DNA of 64,000 nt from CAYJBH01 sp964370605 (GCA_964370605.1 CAYJJX010000001.1:124001-188000); one strand, 5' to 3'. Positions 36,656 to 46,065 are shown, counted from the stretch's first letter. Notes: generated by a model not told the origin, from the letters alone. Translations and numbers: made by a program.

Positions 36656-37714
36656 ATGGGAAATCAAATGACCTCTGCAGAGAGAATAATGGCATCGATA
36701 AATCATCAGCCAACCGACCGAGTGGCAACCGACTACTGGGGTGTTCCGGAAATCAACGAAAAGTTAATGCGTCATTTTTCGGTGGACAATATGCTGGATC
36801 TTGCAAAGGCGCTTGATATTGACTATATTGTCGAGGTGACCCCTGAACTGATACCGCCAAGAAAACATATGTGGGATCTAGAGTTTAAACGAATACCGAT
36901 CATGGGCGGAACAGGGTATTATGAAGAGCCGATAGTTCATCCGCTGGGCGACCTTGAGACCATTGAAGAGATTGACGAGAAGTATGAGTGGCCGACCACC
37001 GATATGTATGACTACAGTGTGATAAAAGCGCAGGTTGAGCGTGCCGAAAAATATGGTTTCGCCATCGCGGGTGGATATATCTCACTCACCTATTTTTATG
37101 AAATGATTCGCGGCACCGAACAAATGTTTGTGGATCTTCTGGCTGAACCGGACATTGCACGTCACGTGTTTAAAAGACTTAACGATTTTGCAGGTGCGCA
37201 TGTCGAGCGAATACTTGAGGCGGCGGGCGGCAAGATTCAAATATCGCAGGTTACCGACGATCTCGGTTCTCAGACAGGTCTTTTGATGAGTCTGGAGATG
37301 GTAGAGGAGTTTCTTGGCGAGTATTATGTCCAGAACATCAAACGCCTGAAATCGGCAGGAGTAAAGGTGTTTCATCACGATGACGGAGCTATTATGTCGG
37401 CGATACCGTGGTTGGTTGATAAAGGAATTGAGATTCTGAACCCGATTCAGTGGCATTTGCCGGGTTGGGATCTTGCAAAATTGAAGAGTGATTACGGCAA
37501 GAAGCTTTGCTTCCACAGCGCTATCGATAATCAAGATGTCCTGCCTTTTGGAACTGTCGAAGATGTTCGTGCAGAGGTGCGAACCTGCATTGATCACCTT
37601 TACAGCGATCGAACGGGATTCATCCTTGGTCCTTGCCATAATCTGCAGGTCATGACCCCGATCGAAAATGTTATCGCGATGTATGATGAAGCGAGAAAGT
37701 ACAGTAGCCTTTAA
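36656..37714 (+). CDS. uroporphyrinogen decarboxylase-family protein (methyltransferase-like)
   Basis: A 352-residue protein of the UroD/MtaA/CmuA fold. It has the family's N-terminal TSAERIMASINHQPTDRVAT and a C-terminal segment FHSAIDNQDVLPFGTVEDV. No other heme genes are near, and many clostridial members of this fold are cobamide-linked methyltransferases or enzymes of unknown substrate rather than heme enzymes. It is divergent from the SGNH esterase and beside a glycan cluster, so it might act on methylated sugars or related compounds; this is a guess. The ATG at 36656 follows GAAAGG by 10 bases. Confidence 0.72.
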   Translation: MGNQMTSAERIMASINHQPTDRVATDYWGVPEINEKLMRHFSVDNMLDLAKALDIDYIVEVTPELIPPRKHMWDLEFKRIPIMGGTGYYEEPIVHPLGDLETIEEIDEKYEWPTTDMYDYSVIKAQVERAEKYGFAIAGGYISLTYFYEMIRGTEQMFVDLLAEPDIARHVFKRLNDFAGAHVERILEAAGGKIQISQVTDDLGSQTGLLMSLEMVEEFLGEYYVQNIKRLKSAGVKVFHHDDGAIMSAIPWLVDKGIEILNPIQWHLPGWDLAKLKSDYGKKLCFHSAIDNQDVLPFGTVEDVRAEVRTCIDHLYSDRTGFILGPCHNLQVMTPIENVIAMYDEARKYSSL

Positions 37715-37747
37715 ATAGACAAGGCGAATCTTTATAAAAGCAAAAAT

Positions 37748-37784
37748 GCAGTAGCACGACCGGGTGTCGAGCTACTGCTTTTTT
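37748..37784 (+). terminator. rho-independent terminator after the UroD-like gene
   Basis: GCAGTAGC (37748-37755) pairs with GCTACTGC (37771-37778), with CGAC/GTCG pairing inside, followed by TTTTTT. The 340-base gap 37715-38055 holds this terminator and the next promoter; I see nothing else in it. Confidence 0.85.
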
Positions 37785-37876
37785 GTGTTGATGCTTAGGG
37801 CACGATATGCTATTGATCGTATTATGAATTCAAGGCGAAGAAATAAATATATAGTCACGGGCTGTCTTTATATTTG

Positions 37877-37905
37877 TTGACTTGCGATTTGCAATATGGT
37901 AAAAT
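37877..37905 (+). promoter_or_regulatory. promoter of the methyl-accepting protein gene
   Basis: TTGACT at 37877-37882 and TAAAAT at 37900-37905 with a 17-base spacer. It implies a leader of about 145 bases in which I recognise no riboswitch. Confidence 0.6.
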
Positions 37906-38055
37906 AAAGATAATAAAACGGTGAAAAAAAGAGAAGAATAGCGGAATTCGGAATGACACGTTTTAGTTATTGGTCGACGCTACAAAAATCGATAGTAACT
38001 AGGTTTGAAAATCAATGTTGTTGTTCTGACTGCGGAAAGGAATGGAGTATTTATT

Positions 38056-39405
38056 ATGGACGGAAAAAAGACAGTAATTAGCGTGAAAAAACTTTTGACA
38101 ATCAACCAACTCGTGTTATTGGTGGGAGCCTCATTATACGCCACACTTTATATCACTACCGGTTCACCGGTACTGGGAGTTTTGATCTTGTTATCTACTT
38201 TACTGGTAACAGGTTCGACACAGTTTTTCAAGAAAAAAGACAGGGTGAATATCTGCATCAACATAATGTCATATTCGCAGTTTGGTTTGATTCTTGCCTT
38301 TGGCCTTGTCAGCAACAACCTGCTCGCTACACTTCCTCTCGTTACCGCAGCACTTGCCATGGGCGGGCTTTATTACAATTATAAACTCGTACGAAATCAA
38401 TGGGTTTTTGCCGCCGCTGTTTTTTTGGTGACCATAGTATTTTTCCCGAGTATATATGGTGCGTCGACTATCGACAATGCAATAAGAGGCCTTCTTGGTA
38501 CCAATTTTTGTATATTGCTTATCTACTTTTTGGTGAAGTGGGGAAGTTCATTTATGTCGCAATCGGCAGAAAAAGAAATACAGTCAGAGAATCTTTTGAA
38601 GCAGGTCGAAGAGAAAATGCTCGAGAGTCGTAACAGTGCGAAGATTCAACAACAGATCTTTGACGAGGTGAGAATGCGCAGCAATAACCTCGAAGATACC
38701 GCAAAGCGTATGCTGGAAATTGCAAATACCATCAGCCAGAGTTCTGCAAGCCAAAATAATATTGTTGAAGAGGTGTTACAGCATAGTAATGCTATGAAGC
38801 AGGAAGTTCAATCGACACAGAATAAGACGGTTGATTCTCGTGATATGGCGATGCAGAGTGTGGAGAAGCTCGAACAAAGCAACGAGAGAATGAACGACAT
38901 CTTAGAGGCTATCAACAAGATTGAGACTTCTTCGGAAAAGATTGGCGGAATTATCAAAACGATCGAAAATATTGCTTTCCAGACAAATATTTTGGCTTTG
39001 AACGCATCGGTCGAAGCGGCACGTGCCGGGGCGGCAGGTAGCGGTTTCGCGGTTGTAGCGCAGGAGGTCAGAACGCTTGCCAGCCACAGTTCGCAAGCGG
39101 CAAGTGACAGTGCGGCCCTCGTGAATGAGACCATCGCTAATGTCGAGGTAGGCGTTGACCTTGTGAAAGGTGCGGTAAATGATATGGCTGAGGTGATCGA
39201 GAGTTCGAAATATTCGGCCGACATTGCTAGTGAAATCAGTGAAATCATGAACGTGCAGGTTAATAGTATCAACAGTATCTTAGATCAGATAGAAAACATC
39301 GGGCATACTGTTGCGGAAACGGCAACCACTGCAGTGCAGAGCACATCAATAGCAAATGAGATTACCGAGGAATTGTACTCGATAAATAAGGCGATAAAGG
39401 CATAA
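38056..39405 (+). CDS. methyl-accepting signalling protein with polytopic membrane sensor
   Basis: A 449-residue chemoreceptor-type protein. The first 170 residues form about six membrane helices with almost no extracellular loop, and there is no obvious HAMP domain. The rest is a coiled-coil signalling domain with the hairpin tip ENIAFQTNILALNASVEAAR. It could sense something in or near the membrane. No che genes are in the window. The ATG at 38056 follows GGAAAGGA by about 16 bases; the frame is open from 38005. Confidence 0.82.
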   Translation: MDGKKTVISVKKLLTINQLVLLVGASLYATLYITTGSPVLGVLILLSTLLVTGSTQFFKKKDRVNICINIMSYSQFGLILAFGLVSNNLLATLPLVTAALAMGGLYYNYKLVRNQWVFAAAVFLVTIVFFPSIYGASTIDNAIRGLLGTNFCILLIYFLVKWGSSFMSQSAEKEIQSENLLKQVEEKMLESRNSAKIQQQIFDEVRMRSNNLEDTAKRMLEIANTISQSSASQNNIVEEVLQHSNAMKQEVQSTQNKTVDSRDMAMQSVEKLEQSNERMNDILEAINKIETSSEKIGGIIKTIENIAFQTNILALNASVEAARAGAAGSGFAVVAQEVRTLASHSSQAASDSAALVNETIANVEVGVDLVKGAVNDMAEVIESSKYSADIASEISEIMNVQVNSINSILDQIENIGHTVAETATTAVQSTSIANEITEELYSINKAIKA

Positions 39406-39447
39406 ATTTGTTTTCATAGACGACGCGCAGCGCTAATATGACTATCA

Positions 39448-39486
39448 AAAATCGACAGGGTAGAGAATCTCTTTGCCCTGTCGATT
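39448..39486. terminator. terminator hairpin after the methyl-accepting protein gene
   Basis: A perfect 12-base stem (AAATCGACAGGG at 39448-39459 with 39475-39486) containing an inner GAGA/TCTC pair, followed by a T-rich but broken tail. No gene is seen in the next 120 bases. Confidence 0.7.
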
Positions 39487-39605
39487 TATATTGTTTTGAT
39501 AGCTGTTGCAAGAAGGTCGTCACGGTATGTTTTTGAGCATGTGATACCGGTGTAGTTTTTGTTACAGGCTATTGCATCCAGTCCTTATCTGTTTGTACAA
39601 CTTTT

Positions 39606-39872
39606 CTATGCGAGTGCCCAGTTCATGCTTGCGTTTTGTAACGATATCATGTGAACGTAATCAGCAGAGTTTTTAATCAATTCGCCGTGTGTGCCTTCGG
39701 CAGAAATTTTGCCATCTTTTCAACATTACTATCTTATTAGCGCCGGCAATGGTCCTCATACGATGGGTTATGCTGTCCCGTGTCAGTCTTGATATCGCTT
39801 GTTGTACAGCGCTCTCGCTTTTGATATCAAGCGAAGAGGTCGCATCGTCGAGAAGAACTAAAGGAGTATTTT
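39606..39872 (-). pseudogene. remnant of an ABC exporter ATPase (C-terminal end)
   Basis: About 88 residues of the C-terminal end of an exporter-type ABC ATPase survive. The Walker B/D-loop LVLLDDATSSLD and H-loop ITHRMRTIAGANKIVML are readable. After VML the frame breaks: one extra A in the run at 39717-39720 (plus-strand T run) shifts it, and in the restored frame the text goes on MLKDGKISAEGTHGELI to a stop at 39606-39608. A few residues also seem lost between the Q-helix and H-loop. The N-terminal membrane and Walker A parts are absent; azlD lies where they should be. Confidence 0.75.
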
Positions 39873-39886
39873 TTTGTGAAAATGAT

Positions 39887-40210
39887 TCACATAAAATTTT
39901 GCACCAATACCATATAGAAAATAGTGCCTCCGCCGATGCTGAGTAAGGTATTCTTTTTCCATTTGTGAAGCAGTACAATCAGTAGGATGGACACCAGCTC
40001 GAGTGCACCGTGGAACTCGGTGAAGATAGCATCTTTCAGGCAGTAGACGACCAATAATCCAATTACGGCAAAGGGGAGTACGGTGCCAAGATATTTAATA
40101 AATTTTGGTGGCTCTTTTGTCGAGGGGAAAACGATAAAGGGCAGAAACCTTGTCAACATGGTGCCGAGCATTACCACCAATATTATTATTATGTTTTGTG
40201 TCAACGTCAT
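39887..40210 (-). CDS. azlD: branched-chain amino acid exporter subunit AzlD
   Basis: A 107-residue membrane protein with three or four helices and the family segments MLGTMLTRFLPFIVF and PPKFIKYLGTVLP. It works with AzlC as an exporter of branched-chain amino acids. Its start overlaps the azlC stop by one base, showing coupling. The gene ends where the ABC remnant begins. Confidence 0.9.
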   Translation of the reverse strand: MTLTQNIIIILVVMLGTMLTRFLPFIVFPSTKEPPKFIKYLGTVLPFAVIGLLVVYCLKDAIFTEFHGALELVSILLIVLLHKWKKNTLLSIGGGTIFYMVLVQNFM

Positions 40211-40905
40211 TATTTCGCCCCCTCTTTATTGCGATTTATGTACCCGGTGACGGTGAAGCAGAGTACAATGCCGATCATGGCGGGAATCAAGAAGTTGTCC
40301 GCGCCGAAGATAATACAGCAGAATAGAGAACAGGCAACACCGATAATTGCCGGTGTGTGATTTTTGTTTTCCTCCCACTGGTTGATGAACATCACTACAA
40401 AAAGTGCGGTCATGACAAATTCGATGCCTTTGGTATTAATGTCTATAAGATATCCCATGAGTCCGCCGATTGTAGCACCCGCTACCCAGTAGATATGATT
40501 GAGCAACGTGACGAAAAACATGAACCATCCTTTATCAACATCTTTTGGAGGTGTGACCGCACAGTTGATAGAAAACGATTCGTCACACATGCCGAAAATA
40601 AGGTACAGCTTTTTAATGCCGACATTTTTGTACTTTTCAAGCATTGAGATACCATAGAAAATGTGACGGGCATTGACCATGACAGTAAGTGTGAATGCCT
40701 GTACAGGATCAAAAGCTCCGGTCAGAAGATTCGCTGCGATGAATTCCATCGAACCTGCAAAGATTACCATACTCATAATAAATGGATACCACGCAGAAAA
40801 ACCGAGACTGTCCATCAAAAGTCCATATGATATACCGATGAACATAAACCCAATACAAATGGGTAGTGTTAATGGGAGTGCCGCCTTGAATGCTTTAAGT
40901 TTCAT
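40210..40905 (-). CDS. azlC: branched-chain amino acid exporter subunit AzlC
   Basis: A 231-residue membrane protein with about seven helices and the typical GISYGLLMDSLGFSAWYP and ARHIFYGISM segments. Together with AzlD it exports branched-chain amino acids or analogues. It stands beside a complete liv uptake operon on the same strand, from which it is separated by a terminator (40947-40976). Confidence 0.92.
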   Translation of the reverse strand: MKLKAFKAALPLTLPICIGFMFIGISYGLLMDSLGFSAWYPFIMSMVIFAGSMEFIAANLLTGAFDPVQAFTLTVMVNARHIFYGISMLEKYKNVGIKKLYLIFGMCDESFSINCAVTPPKDVDKGWFMFFVTLLNHIYWVAGATIGGLMGYLIDINTKGIEFVMTALFVVMFINQWEENKNHTPAIIGVACSLFCCIIFGADNFLIPAMIGIVLCFTVTGYINRNKEGAK

Positions 40906-40946
40906 AATAGTGACTGTTCCTTGAAGATATGTGTTTGCTTAAAATA

Positions 40947-40976
40947 AAATCCTCAGAGACTAACCACTGAGGATTT
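40947..40976 (-). terminator. terminator of the liv operon
   Basis: A perfect 10-base stem (AAATCCTCAG at 40947-40956 with 40967-40976) with a 10-base loop. On the minus strand it is followed by TATTTTAAG. It lies about 20 bases after the livF stop codon and before azlC. Confidence 0.75.
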
Positions 40977-40995
40977 CTTTTGTAGTAAAATTGAT

Positions 40996-41706
40996 TTATC
41001 CGCCGAGATAAGCCTTTTTGATGGTGTCACTCGCCAGTAGTTCGGCACCTGTACCGGTGGTCACTATCTTGCCTGTTTCAAGGACATAGCCTCTGGTTGC
41101 AACGGAGAGTGCCATCTGAGCATTTTGTTCAACAAGCAGGACGGTGGTTCCTGCCTTGTTTAGATTCACCACTATATCAAAGATTTGCTCTACCAGTATT
41201 GGAGCAAGCCCCATCGATGGTTCGTCCAACATCAGTACCTTTGGATGGCTCATCATGGCGCGTCCCATGGCAAGCATCTGCTGTTCGCCGCCCGAGAGTG
41301 TTCCGGCAACCTGCTTTACACGTTCTTGCAGGCGTGGGAAAAGTTCGAAAACCATGTCAAGGTCAGAATGCAAGCTTTCTTTTCTATGGGTATATGCACC
41401 CATCTCGAGGTTTTCAAGGACGGTCATTTGTTGAAATATTCTTCGTCCCTCCGGGACCAAAGCCAGCCCTTTGGATACAATTTTATGCGCAGGTGTCTTT
41501 TCCAGATTTTCTCCAAAAAAAGTTAGGCTACCGCCTTTGGTCGGCAATAGTCGAGAGACGGTATTCAAAATTGTAGACTTACCGGCGCCGTTGGCACCGA
41601 TAAGCGTGACGATTTCGCCCTGTGAGACGGTAAAAGAAACACCTTTTATGGCATGAATGCTACCGTAATAAACATGTATATCATCTACTTTGAGTATTTC
41701 AGACAT
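40996..41706 (-). CDS. livF: branched-chain amino acid ABC transporter ATPase LivF
   Basis: A 236-residue ATPase with Walker A GANGAGKST, signature LSGGEQQMLA and Walker B VLMLDEPSMGLAP, all typical of LivF. It is the last gene of the operon. The start at 41706 was chosen because AAAGGAGG lies 7 bases upstream, inside the end of livG; a GTG two codons earlier (41712) is too close to that site. Confidence 0.93.
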   Translation of the reverse strand: MSEILKVDDIHVYYGSIHAIKGVSFTVSQGEIVTLIGANGAGKSTILNTVSRLLPTKGGSLTFFGENLEKTPAHKIVSKGLALVPEGRRIFQQMTVLENLEMGAYTHRKESLHSDLDMVFELFPRLQERVKQVAGTLSGGEQQMLAMGRAMMSHPKVLMLDEPSMGLAPILVEQIFDIVVNLNKAGTTVLLVEQNAQMALSVATRGYVLETGKIVTTGTGAELLASDTIKKAYLGG

Positions 41707-41708
41707 AA

Positions 41709-42542
41709 TCACGCCTCCTTTTGTTTGCCGAGATATGCCTCGATTACCGCAGGGTTAGCCTGAATTTCTTCCGGTGTCCCTTTTGCTATCAGTTTGCCGT
41801 AGTTCAAAACGGCGATTCCCTCACAGATGTTCATGACGAGGCTCATATCATGTTCAATTAGAAGTATTGCGATGTTGAAGGTGTCGCGAATTTTACGGAT
41901 ATTTTCCATCAATTCGGCAGTTTCGGAAGGGTTCATGCCCGCGGCGGGTTCGTCGAGCAGAAGCAACGATGGATTGGTAGCAAGCGCTCGCACGATTTCC
42001 AGCCGACGCTGTGCGCCATAAGGAAGGCTTGCCGCCTTTGTTTTACCCAAGTCTTGCATGTCAAAAATGCTCAAAAGTTCATAGGCTCTATCTTTAGCGA
42101 CCTTTTCTTCATGCCAATATTTTCCGATTCTGAAAATTCCGCTCAAAAGATTGTATTTGATACTGCTGTCCATTGCAACTTTTACATTGTCCTCGACGCT
42201 CAGATTGTGGAAAAGTCGAATATTCTGAAAAGTTCTGGCAATTCCGGCATTGTTGACCGCAACCGTGCTCATGCCGTGCGTGTCGTTTCCGTCGAGCAGA
42301 ATTGTGCCATGGGTTGGCTGATATACCTTGGTCAGCATATTGAAAACGGTGGTCTTGCCGGCACCGTTCGGTCCGATGAGTCCGGAAATCTCGGTGCGGC
42401 CGATGGTTAGGTTTACACCGTCGACAGCTGCTAGGCCACCAAAGTTTATGCCGAGATTGATGCATTCCAATATCGGAGGTTTATCGATATCTCTGTCGGT
42501 GAGAAAACCGGTTGGTGGTATTGGGATTAACTTGTCAGACAT
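41709..42542 (-). CDS. livG: branched-chain amino acid ABC transporter ATPase LivG
   Basis: A 277-residue ATPase with Walker A GPNGAGKTT, an AGIARTFQNIRLF Q-loop, signature LPYGAQRRLEI and Walker B LLLLDEPAAGMNP, the LivG pattern. GAAAGGA lies upstream of the ATG at 42542. The start lies inside the end of livM by 8 bases. Confidence 0.93.
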   Translation of the reverse strand: MSDKLIPIPPTGFLTDRDIDKPPILECINLGINFGGLAAVDGVNLTIGRTEISGLIGPNGAGKTTVFNMLTKVYQPTHGTILLDGNDTHGMSTVAVNNAGIARTFQNIRLFHNLSVEDNVKVAMDSSIKYNLLSGIFRIGKYWHEEKVAKDRAYELLSIFDMQDLGKTKAASLPYGAQRRLEIVRALATNPSLLLLDEPAAGMNPSETAELMENIRKIRDTFNIAILLIEHDMSLVMNICEGIAVLNYGKLIAKGTPEEIQANPAVIEAYLGKQKEA

Positions 42543-43605
42543 TATTTCTTCCTTTCTTTTTGGGTTTGAAGAATGACTTAATATCCGATATTCTGTCGTG
42601 AACATATGAGTTGTTTGTAGCGATCATGACCAGTATCAGGATCAGCGCATATATGAGCATTCGAAAATCGCTGAGGTCGCCACGTAGCAGTTCAGGCAAA
42701 ACGGTGAGGACTGTTGCGGCTATTATAGAACCACGAATATTTCCGATGCCACCCAGAACAACAAACATCAGGATTAGTATCGAGGTGTTGAAGTCGAATT
42801 TTCTCGCCACAACGGTCGTGTAGTTTAGCGAGAAGAGGACTCCTGCCATGCCAGCAAGCATTCCCGAGATGATGAATGCGATTGTTTTGTACCTTGAAGG
42901 TGAAATGCCAACCGACTCCGCTGCGATTCGATTGTCACGAAGCGCCATGACGGCACGTCCGGAGCGGCTGTTGATAAAGTTTAGCACGATGAAGAGTGTG
43001 AACATCACCAGCACAAATCCGGCAGTAAAGGTGGAAATGCTTTCATAACCAACCGCGCCGATCGCACCTTGAAGAACCATTTTGCCACCCTCGGCAAGCT
43101 CAATTCCCTCTGCAGAACCGGTTGCAAAATGTATTCCGTTTGAATCGATACCAACATACATGATATCGATAATGTTTTTAATAATCTGTCCAAATGCCAA
43201 CGTGACGATGGCAAGATAGTCACCTCGTAGTCGCAGTACCGGAAATACTACGATTACACTGACCATTCCGGCGGCGATCGCTCCAAAAATCATGGAGGCA
43301 AAAAGACGGACGCCATCGTTTGCAATAAATGGTGCCAATGCGGTAGAGGCGATGATTCCGGTTATAGCACCAATACTCATAAATCCGGCATGTCCAAGCG
43401 ATAACTCGCCCATGATGCCGACAGTTAGATTGAGCGAAATTGCCATGACGATATAGGCGCAGATAGGAACAAGTTGACCCTCTATTGAGTTTGAAAGCAT
43501 TCCCATTGAGCCAAGTGCAGTCATTACAATAAACGCGATGGTTACCATAGAATATGTAATAAGGTTTTTGCGTGTGTTTTTACTCATCAGACGATTTTTC
43601 ATCAT
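42535..43605 (-). CDS. livM: branched-chain amino acid ABC transporter permease LivM
   Basis: A 356-residue inner-membrane permease with about nine or ten helices. It has the family motifs GELSLGHAGFMSIGA and LRGDYLAIVTLAFGQI. It forms the channel with LivH. It begins 6 bases after the livH stop codon. Confidence 0.93.
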   Translation of the reverse strand: MMKNRLMSKNTRKNLITYSMVTIAFIVMTALGSMGMLSNSIEGQLVPICAYIVMAISLNLTVGIMGELSLGHAGFMSIGAITGIIASTALAPFIANDGVRLFASMIFGAIAAGMVSVIVVFPVLRLRGDYLAIVTLAFGQIIKNIIDIMYVGIDSNGIHFATGSAEGIELAEGGKMVLQGAIGAVGYESISTFTAGFVLVMFTLFIVLNFINSRSGRAVMALRDNRIAAESVGISPSRYKTIAFIISGMLAGMAGVLFSLNYTTVVARKFDFNTSILILMFVVLGGIGNIRGSIIAATVLTVLPELLRGDLSDFRMLIYALILILVMIATNNSYVHDRISDIKSFFKPKKKGRNNV

Positions 43606-43611
43606 ATCGAC

Positions 43612-44496
43612 CTACACCTTCTCACTTATCGGCTTTCCTAAGAGGCCGGTAGGTTTGACAAGAAGCACGATGATCAGAACCGCAAAAACGATTGCATCGG
43701 AAAGCTGAGACGAGATGTATGCTCTTCCGAAAATCTCGATGACACCGAGCAAAAGTCCGCCGATCAATGCCCCGGGAATGGAACCGATTCCACCGAATAC
43801 CGCCGCGGTGAACGCTTTGATACCGGGCATCGCTCCGAGTGTCGGGGTCAAGAGAGGGTAGGCAGAAAGAAGTAGTACGCCTGCAATTGCGGCAAGAGCC
43901 GCGCCGATTGCAAAGGTCATAGATATCGTGAAATTTACATTGATTCCCATGAGTTGAGCAGCGTTTTTATCTTCCGAAACGGCACGCATCGCCTTTCCAA
44001 GCTTTGTTTTGGAGGTGAAGAATGTAAGCACAAGCATGATAACGATGCAGCTGATTATTGTTGCGATCGATGCAGAAGAGATTACCAGCTGACCATCGAG
44101 CAATGAGATGGGGGGAGCGGCGATGACGGTAGGATAAAATTTTGCACTCGAACCCCATATCAGAAGTGCCAGATTCTGTAATAGATAGCTGACGCCGATG
44201 GCGGTGATCAAAACCGCAAGCGACGATGCTTGACGTAGCGGTTTGTAGGCGAAGCGTTCAATCAAGATGCCGAGTACCGTACAGGCGATTATAGCTAAGA
44301 TAATGGACGGAATGACACCAAGACCCGTGCTGTGAATTGCAATGAAACTGACATAGCCACCCACCATGATGACGTCACCATGTGCGAAGTTCAGCATTTT
44401 AGCGATGCCGTAGACCATTGTGTAGCCGAGCGCGATTATTGCATAGACGCTGCCGAGACTTAGTCCGTTGATGATGTTGCTTAATATTGCAACCAT
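43612..44496 (-). CDS. livH: branched-chain amino acid ABC transporter permease LivH
   Basis: A 294-residue permease of about eight helices with the family segments LGYTMVYGIAKMLNFAHGD and GGIGSIPGALIGGLLLG. The ATG at 44496 was chosen because AAGGAG lies 7 bases upstream; an ATG two codons earlier (44502) touches that site. It is separated from livK by a strong hairpin. Confidence 0.92.
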   Translation of the reverse strand: MVAILSNIINGLSLGSVYAIIALGYTMVYGIAKMLNFAHGDVIMVGGYVSFIAIHSTGLGVIPSIILAIIACTVLGILIERFAYKPLRQASSLAVLITAIGVSYLLQNLALLIWGSSAKFYPTVIAAPPISLLDGQLVISSASIATIISCIVIMLVLTFFTSKTKLGKAMRAVSEDKNAAQLMGINVNFTISMTFAIGAALAAIAGVLLLSAYPLLTPTLGAMPGIKAFTAAVFGGIGSIPGALIGGLLLGVIEIFGRAYISSQLSDAIVFAVLIIVLLVKPTGLLGKPISEKV

Positions 44497-44577
44497 AGCC
44501 ATTCTCCTTATAAAAATCTGTGTTCAAGGCAAAGAACATAAAACAAGGGAGTGTTTTATCTTCTTTATATTGAAAGT

Positions 44578-44616
44578 ATACCATCACCTGCCGATTGATT
44601 CGGCAGGTGATGGTAT
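44578..44616 (-). promoter_or_regulatory. 17-bp perfect hairpin between livK and livH (attenuator or processing stem)
   Basis: Arms 44578-44594 and 44600-44616 are perfectly complementary over 17 bases with a 5-base loop. It starts 12 bases after the livK stop on the minus strand, and no long T run follows. A partial terminator or an RNA-stabilising stem there would raise livK expression over the membrane genes. Confidence 0.7.
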
Positions 44617-44628
44617 GGATGTTGGATT

Positions 44629-45852
44629 TTACTCCATGCCTACATATACGCCGTTTTCGATTTTAACAGCCTGGGGAGCTTTGGAAACCTCACCGGTTGT
44701 GTTCCATGTCATGCCTGCGCCGGTAAGACCGTCGAACGACATTGTGGTGAACTGTTCGATGAGAAGTGTGCAGATTTCTTCCGATGTCATTTCGTTTGTA
44801 ACACCGGCAGCTGTTGCAGCTGTGTAGATAGCATAGATTGCATCGTAGCCGTTAGCTGCGAATTGGTTCGGAGTTTCGCCGAAAGCCTCATTATACTTTG
44901 TTACAAAAGATACAGTGGCTTCGTCCTGAGCGTCTGCCGCAAAAGGAGTCAGCAACATTGTGCCTTCTGCAAGTGCTGTGTCAAATCCTTCAACTGAAAG
45001 AATACCGTCAAGACCATCACAACCAAAGAAGATGGGAGCGTAGTCCATTGCGTTTGCTTGGTTGAGGATTAAAGAAGCCTCTTGAGCGTAGATCGGCAGG
45101 AAGATGAGCTCGGCACCGGCGCTTTTAGCGTCGTTAAGCTGAACCGAGAAGTCACTTGCCGAGTCGGCGGTGAATGTCGAGGTGCTTACGATTTCAAAGT
45201 TTGAACCCTCTGCGCCTTTTGCAAAGTTTTCATAGATACCGGATGAATAAGCATCTGAGTTGTTGTAGATTACTGCAACTTTTGTTGCAATGTTGTTTTC
45301 ACTGATGAACTGTGCAGAAGCCGAACCTTGGTTCGGATCGGTGAAACAAACTTGGAAAACGTTGTCGTTGCCTTCAACCACAAGTGTTGAAGAGGCAGAC
45401 GGTGTGAGTGTGAAGATGCGATCTTCATATGTCATGGGAGCAACTGCAAGAGCAGGAGTTGTTGTGACCGTACCCATTAGTACGTCCATTTCCCAGTCTT
45501 TAAGCGCATTGTATGCATTTCCTGATTTCTCTGCATCATGCTCGTCGTCCTGGAAGTTGAAGTCGATCTGCATTCCGCCCATTGCGTTGATCTCGTCGAC
45601 AGCGATCTGAGCGCCGTTCTTTGTTGCGTTGCCGTATACAGCTGCGGCACCTGTTGTGGGTCCTATGCCACCAACCTTAAGTACAACTGCACCTTCCGCT
45701 GTTGCAGTATCTTCGGTGGTTGCTGCGCCATCGGTAGCGGTGCTCTCGGTGGCAGCGTCGGACTCTGTGGTCTGTGCGGGTGTGCTACAACCGGCAAGTA
45801 CACCGATCAACATCATGGCCGCAAGCAGTAAACCAATTGTTCTTCTTTTCAT
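44629..45852 (-). CDS. livK: branched-chain amino acid ABC transporter substrate-binding lipoprotein
   Basis: A 407-residue lipoprotein with lipobox LAGC (Cys22), a Thr/Ala/Glu-rich linker of about 40 residues and a periplasmic-binding-protein fold of the Leu/Ile/Val type (VLKVGGIGPTTGAAAVYGNA, EINAMGG, YNNSDAYSSGIYENF). It captures the amino acid outside the membrane for LivHMGF. AGGAGGAAAG lies before the ATG at 45852; the frame is open from 45930 but without a ribosome site. Confidence 0.93.
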   Translation of the reverse strand: MKRRTIGLLLAAMMLIGVLAGCSTPAQTTESDAATESTATDGAATTEDTATAEGAVVLKVGGIGPTTGAAAVYGNATKNGAQIAVDEINAMGGMQIDFNFQDDEHDAEKSGNAYNALKDWEMDVLMGTVTTTPALAVAPMTYEDRIFTLTPSASSTLVVEGNDNVFQVCFTDPNQGSASAQFISENNIATKVAVIYNNSDAYSSGIYENFAKGAEGSNFEIVSTSTFTADSASDFSVQLNDAKSAGAELIFLPIYAQEASLILNQANAMDYAPIFFGCDGLDGILSVEGFDTALAEGTMLLTPFAADAQDEATVSFVTKYNEAFGETPNQFAANGYDAIYAIYTAATAAGVTNEMTSEEICTLLIEQFTTMSFDGLTGAGMTWNTTGEVSKAPQAVKIENGVYVGME

Positions 45853-46065
45853 TTCTTTCCTCCTAAAATTTATACCATACAAAAAATCCAGTCGTCCTCT
45901 TGATGAGCACAACTGCATTGTTGTATCCAACAGAATTCCGCCGACCGAGTAAAATCATTTCAATATATCGGTACGGTCTTTATTATTTTACATTGTAAGA
46001 GCAAAAAAGTCAATAGTTTTGCGTTATCCGCAATTTTTTGACTGATCTATTTCTGTAATTTAATC

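Noticed and set aside
37906..38055. Possible riboswitch in the leader of the methyl-accepting protein gene
   Set aside because: No conserved riboswitch core such as the c-di-GMP GEMM motif or a clear set of stems could be seen.
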